This document shows, in pieces, positions 55,969 through 64,000 of a stretch of 64,000 bases of DNA (the stretch's first letter is position 1; each line of letters starts with the position of its first letter). The position numbers and the translations under genes were made by a program. A model generated the notes under the pieces. The model had not been told where the DNA came from and did no database searches. It was given only the letters and a program-made list of their open reading frames with translations. The DNA is from Herbaspirillum sp. RTI4. Its GTDB lineage: Bacteria; Pseudomonadota; Gammaproteobacteria; Burkholderiales; Burkholderiaceae_D. The DNA lies in the NCBI RefSeq assembly GCF_034313965.1, contig NZ_JAVIWQ010000002.1:2728001-2792000 (forward strand), read 5' to 3'.

Positions 55969-57302
55969 GTGCGGCAGATAACATCAGGTCAGCGATCGGC
56001 TCTGCAGCCAAAAAAACCAATACCCGATGGGGCATCCTGGCCGTATTGTTTTGCATCACGGTCATCAACTACGCTGACCGCGCCACGATTTCCATCGCCG
56101 GTGCCGCCATTTCCAAGGATCTCGGCCTGACGCCCATCACCATGGGCTACATTTTTTCCGCCTTCGGCTGGGCTTATGTGCTGGCGCAATTACCCGGCGG
56201 CGGCCTGCTCGATAAATTCGGATCGAAGAAGGTCTATGCCTTCAGTATTTTTCTCTGGTCTCTGTTCACCTTATTACAAGGAGCCGTCGGATTCTTCACT
56301 GGCGGGGCCGCCATCGCGCTCTTATTTTTCCTGCGATTTGCCGTCGGCGCAGCCGAAGCGCCATCGTTTCCGGCCAACAGCCGCATCGTCGCCACCTGGT
56401 TTCCGGCACATGAGCGCGGCACCGCTTCGGCCATTTTCAACTCGGCCCAATACGCCGCCACGGTTCTGTTTGCTCCCCTGATGGGTTGGCTGGTGCATTC
56501 CTATGGCTGGCACTCGGTGTTCTTTCTGATGGGGATCATGGGTCTGCTATTCGTCGTGATCTGGAACAAGCTGGTGTACAGCCCGATCGACCACCCCCGC
56601 ATCAACCGCGCCGAACTGGACTATCTCGAAGCAGGCGGCGCTCTCACCCGCATAGACGAAACGAGTCAGACGAAAAAGAAGGAGCCGATGCTGGGCTACA
56701 TCAAGCAACTAATGAGCAACCGCATGATGGTCGGCATCTATATCGCGCAATACTGCATCAATGCACTGACGTATTTTTTCATTACCTGGTTTCCGGTGTA
56801 CCTGGTGCAGGCACGCGGCATGTCGATACTGAAAGCCGGCATGGTGGCCTCGATTCCCGCCATCTGCGGATTCACCGGCGGCATTCTGGGCGGCATCCTG
56901 TCCGACTGGCTGCTGCGTCGCTATTCGCTCACCATCGCGCGCAAAGTGCCTATCGTGCTGGGGATGCTGTTGTCGATGAGCATCGTCATCTGCAACTACA
57001 CCGATTCGCAAACGCTGGTGGTCTTGTTCATGGCACTGTCCTTTTTCGGCAAGGGGCTGGGCGCGCTCGGCTGGGCGGTCAATTCCGATACCGCACCCAA
57101 GCAAATCGCCGGACTGAGCGGCGGCGTGCTCAATATGTGCGGCAACCTGTCTAGCATCTCCACCCCTATCGCCATCGGCTACATCGTCAGCGGCACCGGC
57201 TCGTTCAATGGCGCGCTGGTCTACGTCGGACTGCATGCGCTGGTGGCGGTCATTTGCTATGTGTTTGTGGTCGGCGAAATCAAGCGTGTCGAGCTGAAGT
57301 AG
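55965..57302 (+). CDS. MFS transporter, anion:cation symporter type (sugar-acid uptake)
   Basis: A 12-helix inner-membrane transporter of about 445 residues. The first helix has VINYADRATISIAGAAI, and the loop-2 signature GGGLLDKFGSKKVYAF and the FLLRFAVGAAEAPSFPANSR-like segment are characteristic of the ACS group that includes GudP, GarP and DgoT. A hexaric or hexonic acid is the likely substrate. The GTG at 55965 overlaps the leader-peptide stop; a TTG at 55950 in the same frame is an alternative. No sugar-acid enzyme gene is adjacent. The stop is followed by an imperfect hairpin (57326-57358) without a T-run. Confidence 0.85.
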   Translation: MSAADNIRSAIGSAAKKTNTRWGILAVLFCITVINYADRATISIAGAAISKDLGLTPITMGYIFSAFGWAYVLAQLPGGGLLDKFGSKKVYAFSIFLWSLFTLLQGAVGFFTGGAAIALLFFLRFAVGAAEAPSFPANSRIVATWFPAHERGTASAIFNSAQYAATVLFAPLMGWLVHSYGWHSVFFLMGIMGLLFVVIWNKLVYSPIDHPRINRAELDYLEAGGALTRIDETSQTKKKEPMLGYIKQLMSNRMMVGIYIAQYCINALTYFFITWFPVYLVQARGMSILKAGMVASIPAICGFTGGILGGILSDWLLRRYSLTIARKVPIVLGMLLSMSIVICNYTDSQTLVVLFMALSFFGKGLGALGWAVNSDTAPKQIAGLSGGVLNMCGNLSSISTPIAIGYIVSGTGSFNGALVYVGLHALVAVICYVFVVGEIKRVELK

Positions 57303-57425
57303 ACAAATCACCCACTGCACGAACAGACGGCTGCCCACTGAATTTCAGGGGTAGCCGTTGTGCTATCTGCCCGGGCCAAAGGCGCGCTGTTTGCTGATGA
57401 AAAGTAAGAGCATCGTTTTCGGCGA

Positions 57426-57454
57426 TTGACTCGGCCTCGAAAATTATCTATATT
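57426..57454 (+). promoter_or_regulatory. Promoter of the glycine-cleavage operon
   Basis: TTGACT (57426-57431), a 17-bp spacer and TATATT (57449-57454) lie about 20 bp before the riboswitch. The predicted transcript start near 57461 places the whole riboswitch in the leader. Confidence 0.8.
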
Positions 57455-57469
57455 TCACCTCAGCTTAAG

Positions 57470-57690
57470 GATGCAGCAGGAGAGATCGCCCACGCGGGCG
57501 GCGCCGAAGGGGAATCGCCCCGAAAACTCTCAGGCAAAAGGACTACTGCATTGACAAGCTCTCTGGAGAGAAGGCACCGGACAACACCGGCCGCCTCGCC
57601 GAAGGAGGTGAAACGACTGACCTGATCCGAAACGATCCCTGGCCAATCCGCTCGCCACACTATCTCAGGCAAAAGAACAGAGGGGGCGCC
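57470..57690 (+). ncRNA. Tandem glycine riboswitch
   Basis: Two aptamers lie in a row. The first (about 57473-57548) shows GGAGAGATCGCC, GCGCCGAAGGGG and CTCAGGCAAAAGGAC; the second (about 57558-57683) shows CTCTGGAGAGAAGGC, GCCGAAGGAGG and CTCAGGCAAAAGAACAGAGG. These are the hallmark core segments of glycine riboswitches. Glycine binding normally raises expression of gcv genes. Between the second aptamer and gcvH there is a small GAAAGC/GCTTTC stem (57724-57739) but no clear terminator, so the mechanism of the switch is not evident. Confidence 0.95.
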
Positions 57691-57803
57691 ACCGGCCGTG
57701 ATGGTCAGGCGCACCCGCGTTCCGAAAGCCCCCGCTTTCGCCCGCCCGTTTCCTGATCTGATAACGGCTTTTTTCAGCCCCACATTCAGCCCCAGGAAAC
57801 CGC

Positions 57804-58184
57804 ATGAACCAGCTCAAATTTACCGCCTCCCACGAATGGCTGCGTCAGGAAACAGACGGCAGCATCACCATCGGCATCACTGATTTTGCGCAAAGCGAAC
57901 TGGGCGGCATCGTCTTCGTCCAGTTGCCCGCTGTCGGCGACACCCTGGCGCAAGGCGCAGAAGCGGCCGTCATCGAATCGGTGAAAGTCGCCGGCGAAAT
58001 CAACATGCCGCTGGCCGGCACCGTACTCACCGTCAACGCCGCACTGGAAGCCGATCCCTCCATCGTCAACGACTCGCCGCAGGACGCCGGCTGGTTTTTC
58101 ACCTTCAAACCGGACAACCCCGCCGCGCTCGATGCCCTGCTGGACGACGCGGCGTACCAACAATTAATCAGCAACCATTCTTGA
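57804..58184 (+). CDS. gcvH: Glycine cleavage system H protein
   Basis: A 126-residue lipoyl carrier that shuttles the aminomethyl group between GcvP, GcvT and the L protein. The start is [20 protein letters not shown], and the lipoylated lysine is Lys61 in [14 protein letters not shown]. Many GcvH have KAASD here, so VAGEI is a mild variation. An AGGAAACC ribosome site precedes the ATG. It is the first gene behind the riboswitch; gcvP starts 13 bp after it. Confidence 0.96.
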   Translation: MNQLKFTASHEWLRQETDGSITIGITDFAQSELGGIVFVQLPAVGDTLAQGAEAAVIESVKVAGEINMPLAGTVLTVNAALEADPSIVNDSPQDAGWFFTFKPDNPAALDALLDDAAYQQLISNHS

Positions 58185-58197
58185 GCCGGAGCCGCCC

Positions 58198-61080
<2,883 letters not shown>

Positions 61081-61103
61081 GCTGATTTAAGGATCAAGCC
61101 CTC

Positions 61104-62483
61104 ATGGCCATCAGCGTATTCGACCTCTTCAAAATCGGCATCGGCCCTTCCAGTTCACACACGGTCGGGCCGATGCGTGCCGCCGCGCTTTTCGTCAACG
61201 GGCTGGCGACACATCAATTGCTGGAACAGGTTGCCGCCATCAAGTCCGAACTGTTCGGCTCGCTCGGCGCGACCGGGCGCGGTCACGGTACGGATAGCGC
61301 GGTTTTGCTGGGACTGGAAGGCGAACAGCCGGACAGCATCGCCATCGACACCGTTACCCCACGGGTAGCCGCCATCCGTGCCGACGGTCTGCTGCACCTG
61401 CTTGGCCGCCACCCCATCGTCTTTCGTGAAAAGGAGCATCTGCTGTTTTACCGCCGCGAAACCCTGGCCTTCCATTCCAACGGCATGCGCTTTACCGCCA
61501 CCGGAAACGACGGTGCAGTGCTGGCCTGCAAAACCTATTACTCGGTCGGCGGCGGCTTTGTGGTCGATGAACAGGCAGTCGGCAAACAGCGCATCGCAGC
61601 GGAAACCAGCGTCTTGCCTCACCCCTTCCATTCGGGCGATGAGTTGCTCGCCCTGTGCCACGAACGGGGCTGTTCGATCAGCCAACTGATGCTGGACAAC
61701 GAACAAGTCTGGCGCGACGAAGCCACCATCCGGCGCGAGTTGCTGCACATCTGGGAAGTCATGCAGCAATGTGTGCAGCGCGGCGCGCAACAGGAAGGCA
61801 TCTTGCCCGGCGGTTTGCACGTCAAACGCCGCGCCGCCGCCTTGTATCGCAAACTCTGCGCGCTGCCCTCGGACAGCCTGGCCGATCCATTGGCGACGCT
61901 GGACTGGATCGGTTTTTACGCCCTCGCCGTCAACGAAGAAAACGCCAGCGGCGGCCGGGTCGTTACCGCGCCGACCAACGGTGCCGCCGGCATCATTCCT
62001 GCCGTGCTGCATTACTACCTGCGCTTCATCCCGGGTGCCAACGAGGACGGCGTAGTGCGTTTCCTCCTGACCGCCGCCGCCATCGGTCTGTTGTACAAGG
62101 AAAACGCCTCGATCTCCGGCGCTGAAGTCGGCTGTCAGGGCGAAGTCGGCGTTGCCTGCTCGATGGCGGCGGCCGGGCTGGCCGAAGTCCTCGGCGGCAG
62201 CGTGGCGCAAGTGGAAAACGCTGCCGAAATCGGCATGGAACACAATCTCGGCCTGACCTGCGACCCCATCGGCGGGTTAGTGCAGGTGCCGTGCATAGAA
62301 CGTAATGCCATGGGCGCGGTCAAGGCAGTTAACGCCGCCCGCATGGCGCTCAATGGCGATGGCCATCATCATGTTTCCCTCGACAAAGTCATTCGCACCA
62401 TGCGCCAGACCGGCGCTGACATGAAGACCAAATACAAGGAAACTTCTCGCGGCGGACTCGCCGTCAACATCATCGAATGTTAA
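61104..62483 (+). CDS. sdaA: L-serine dehydratase (4Fe-4S type)
   Basis: A 459-residue iron-sulfur enzyme that deaminates L-serine to pyruvate. The N-terminal substrate loop is [19 protein letters not shown]. The Fe-S half shows [35 protein letters not shown] and [20 protein letters not shown] with the cluster cysteines. It lies 23 bp after gcvP and overlaps the open frame of gcvT, so it is part of the riboswitch-controlled unit. Serine formed from glycine by hydroxymethyltransferase would be its substrate. Confidence 0.95.
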   Translation: MAISVFDLFKIGIGPSSSHTVGPMRAAALFVNGLATHQLLEQVAAIKSELFGSLGATGRGHGTDSAVLLGLEGEQPDSIAIDTVTPRVAAIRADGLLHLLGRHPIVFREKEHLLFYRRETLAFHSNGMRFTATGNDGAVLACKTYYSVGGGFVVDEQAVGKQRIAAETSVLPHPFHSGDELLALCHERGCSISQLMLDNEQVWRDEATIRRELLHIWEVMQQCVQRGAQQEGILPGGLHVKRRAAALYRKLCALPSDSLADPLATLDWIGFYALAVNEENASGGRVVTAPTNGAAGIIPAVLHYYLRFIPGANEDGVVRFLLTAAAIGLLYKENASISGAEVGCQGEVGVACSMAAAGLAEVLGGSVAQVENAAEIGMEHNLGLTCDPIGGLVQVPCIERNAMGAVKAVNAARMALNGDGHHHVSLDKVIRTMRQTGADMKTKYKETSRGGLAVNIIEC

Positions 62484-62500
62484 TCAAGGACTACACCACC

Positions 62501-63637
62501 ATGACAACTACCCCGACACCCGCACAAACGCTGCGTCGCACGCCGCTTTACCGCCTGCATCTGGAACTGGGCGGCAAGATGGTCCCTTTCGCCGGCTATG
62601 AAATGCCGGTGTACTACCCGTTAGGGATTTTGAAAGAACACATTCACACAAGGGCAAAGGCCGGTCTGTTCGATGTATCTCACATGGGGCAGGTCAGACT
62701 CAGCGGCGCGGATGCCTCCGCCGCGCTGGAAACACTGGCACCGATCGACATCATCGACCTGCCCACCGGCATGCAACGCTACGCGCTGTTCACCGCCGAA
62801 GACGGCGGCATCCTTGACGATCTGATGGTGGCCCGTCTGGCGCACGATGAATTGTTCGTGGTCGTCAACGCCGCCTGCAAAGAACAAGACATCGCCCACA
62901 TGAAGCTCAATCTTGCCAGCCGCTGTCAGGTGCAGGAGCTGACAGACCATGCCCTGCTGGCGCTGCAAGGCCCCGCCGCCGCCGCCGTGCTGGCGCGCCT
63001 GCATCCTGGCGTCGCTGATCTCAAATTCATGCAGATTAGTCGTTTCGATCTGGACGGCGTGCGTTGCGTCATCAGCCGCTCCGGCTATACCGGCGAAGAC
63101 GGCTATGAAATTTCGGTTCCCTCGGCCGATGCGGAAGCGCTGGCACGTCGCCTGCTCACGGAACCGGAAGTCGAAGCCATCGGCCTGGGCGCACGCGATT
63201 CTCTGCGACTGGAAGCCGGGCTGTGTCTGTACAGCCATGACATCGATACCGACACCACGCCGATTGAAGGCAGCCTGCTATGGGCCATCTCCCGAGTGCG
63301 TCGTCCGGGCGGCGCGCGCGCCGGCGGCTATCCGGGGGACGCCATCATCGCCCGCCAGATCGCCGAGGGCGTCGAGCGCAAGCGCATCGGCTTTATCGTC
63401 AAGGAAAAAATGCCGGTCCGGGAAGGCAGCGCGATTACCGATCTCGAAGGCAACGTCATCGGCAAAGTCACCAGCGGCACCTTTGGCCCCTCCTACGGCG
63501 GCCCGCTCGGCCTTGGCTATGTCACCACGGCGCACGCCGTACCCGGTACCGCCTTGTTTGCACTGGTACGCGGCAAGCGGGTCGCCATCGAAATCAGTCT
63601 GCCGCCGTTTGTGCCGCAACACTATCACCGGGGTTAA
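62501..63637 (+). CDS. gcvT: Aminomethyltransferase (T protein)
   Basis: A 378-residue tetrahydrofolate-dependent enzyme that releases ammonia and forms methylene-THF from aminomethyl-GcvH. Key parts are [49 protein letters not shown] and [19 protein letters not shown] prefer the ATG at 62501, with AAGGA upstream; an in-frame ATG at 62477 would overlap sdaA. lipA begins four bases after it. Confidence 0.95.
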   Translation: MTTTPTPAQTLRRTPLYRLHLELGGKMVPFAGYEMPVYYPLGILKEHIHTRAKAGLFDVSHMGQVRLSGADASAALETLAPIDIIDLPTGMQRYALFTAEDGGILDDLMVARLAHDELFVVVNAACKEQDIAHMKLNLASRCQVQELTDHALLALQGPAAAAVLARLHPGVADLKFMQISRFDLDGVRCVISRSGYTGEDGYEISVPSADAEALARRLLTEPEVEAIGLGARDSLRLEAGLCLYSHDIDTDTTPIEGSLLWAISRVRRPGGARAGGYPGDAIIARQIAEGVERKRIGFIVKEKMPVREGSAITDLEGNVIGKVTSGTFGPSYGGPLGLGYVTTAHAVPGTALFALVRGKRVAIEISLPPFVPQHYHRG

Positions 63638-63641
63638 GCGC

Positions 63642-64000
63642 ATGAATGCACCGCTTCCGAACAAAGCCGTGGCCGGCGTCAAACTCAGCGCCGCCGAAAA
63701 AGTCGCGCGCATCCCGGTCAAAATCACCCCGACTGCACGTCAGGACATGCTGCGCAAACCGTCCTGGATACGCGCTGCCTTTCCCGGCAACCCGGAGGTG
63801 CTGGCGCTGAAAAAAACGCTGCGTGAGCATCAGCTCGTGACGGTATGCGAAGAAGCGCGCTGTCCCAACATCGGCGAATGTTTTAGCCACGGCACCGCCA
63901 CGTTCATGATCATGGGCGAGCTCTGCACCCGCCGCTGCCCGTTTTGCGACGTCGGCCACGGCCGCCCGCTTCCTCTGGATGCGGGAGAACCGCAACGACT
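63642..64000 (+). CDS. lipA: Lipoyl synthase, 5' part (continues beyond window)
   Basis: About 119 residues of a radical-SAM enzyme that inserts two sulfurs into octanoyl groups. The auxiliary-cluster cysteines appear in [14 protein letters not shown] and the SAM cluster in [16 protein letters not shown]. An N-terminal 30-residue extension precedes the conserved [11 protein letters not shown]. It starts four bases after gcvT, so lipoyl supply for GcvH appears to be co-expressed with the glycine-cleavage genes. Confidence 0.94.
   Translation, partial: MNAPLPNKAVAGVKLSAAEKVARIPVKITPTARQDMLRKPSWIRAAFPGNPEVLALKKTLREHQLVTVCEEARCPNIGECFSHGTATFMIMGELCTRRCPFCDVGHGRPLPLDAGEPQR

Noticed and set aside
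57690..57803. Rho-independent terminator as riboswitch expression platform
   Set aside because: The only stem seen (57724-57739) is short and not followed by a T-run; the tttttt further on has no stem next to it.
61155..62243. Long minus-strand open frame opposite sdaA
   Set aside because: Shadow of sdaA, whose motifs are clear on the plus strand.

Overview
The window is a chromosomal segment of a Gram-negative betaproteobacterium, most likely order Burkholderiales and probably Oxalobacteraceae. This rests on gene content and order: tig-clpP-clpX-lon-hupB followed by tRNA-Val and tRNA-Asp, mltG-tmk-holB-tatD, a tandem glycine riboswitch before gcv genes, and DUF4936 and NRDE genes next to ygfZ. 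The genus is an inference. Coding is dense, GC-rich and mostly housekeeping, with a few clearly accessory patches.

Layout. (1) 1-6.8 kb: glgA-glgE-treS/maltokinase on the minus strand, a trehalose-to-alpha-glucan (GlgE) pathway. (2) 7.1-7.7 kb: a hicAB toxin-antitoxin pair with an apparently leaderless hicA; then glucokinase. (3) 9.1-13.9 kb: a six-gene periplasmic copper cluster (CusF-like protein, cupredoxin, multicopper oxidase, TolC-type lipoprotein, two small exported proteins). (4) 14.2-17.7 kb: hpnD-hpnE (squalene synthesis) and lldD. (5) 17.8-26.9 kb: the accessory highlight. A composite intergenic repeat and an AT-rich control region precede a single 2475-codon gene for a giant toxin-like protein. 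It has a TcdA/TcdB-pore-like hydrophobic middle and a C-terminal deaminase-type warhead, and a small candidate immunity gene follows. A 28-bp perfect hairpin closes the unit. (6) 27-34.3 kb: ankyrin protein, tatD, GNAT, holB, tmk, mltG, then divergent ygfZ, DUF4936 and NRDE genes. (7) 34.4-37.3 kb: a small AT-richer island with a tyrosine integrase beside tRNA-Asp. (8) 37.3-45 kb: tRNA-Asp, tRNA-Val, hupB, lon, clpX, clpP, tig, a DUF1653 gene and tRNA-Leu. (9) 45.3-54.7 kb: hpnC, HMG-CoA lyase, a biotin operon led by a cytochrome P450 (P450-bioF-bioA-bioD-bioB), and methylcrotonyl-CoA carboxylase beta. A 22-bp perfect palindrome lies upstream of the carboxylase gene. (10) 55-57.3 kb: two small unknown genes and a sugar-acid-type MFS transporter that looks translationally coupled to a 19-residue leader peptide. 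(11) 57.4-64 kb: a promoter, a tandem glycine riboswitch, then gcvH-gcvP-sdaA-gcvT-lipA.

How the parts connect. HpnD, HpnC and HpnE complete farnesyl-PP to squalene although hpnC lies 29 kb from hpnDE. Biotin made by the bio operon is the cofactor of the methylcrotonyl-CoA carboxylase encoded next door, and HMG-CoA lyase on the other side finishes leucine breakdown. LipA makes the lipoyl group that GcvH needs, and SdaA can turn serine derived from glycine into pyruvate, so the riboswitch-led unit reads as a glycine-disposal module. The P450 in front of bioF suggests a BioI-type origin of the pimeloyl chain. Short tandem repeats sit at or near gene starts unusually often in this window.
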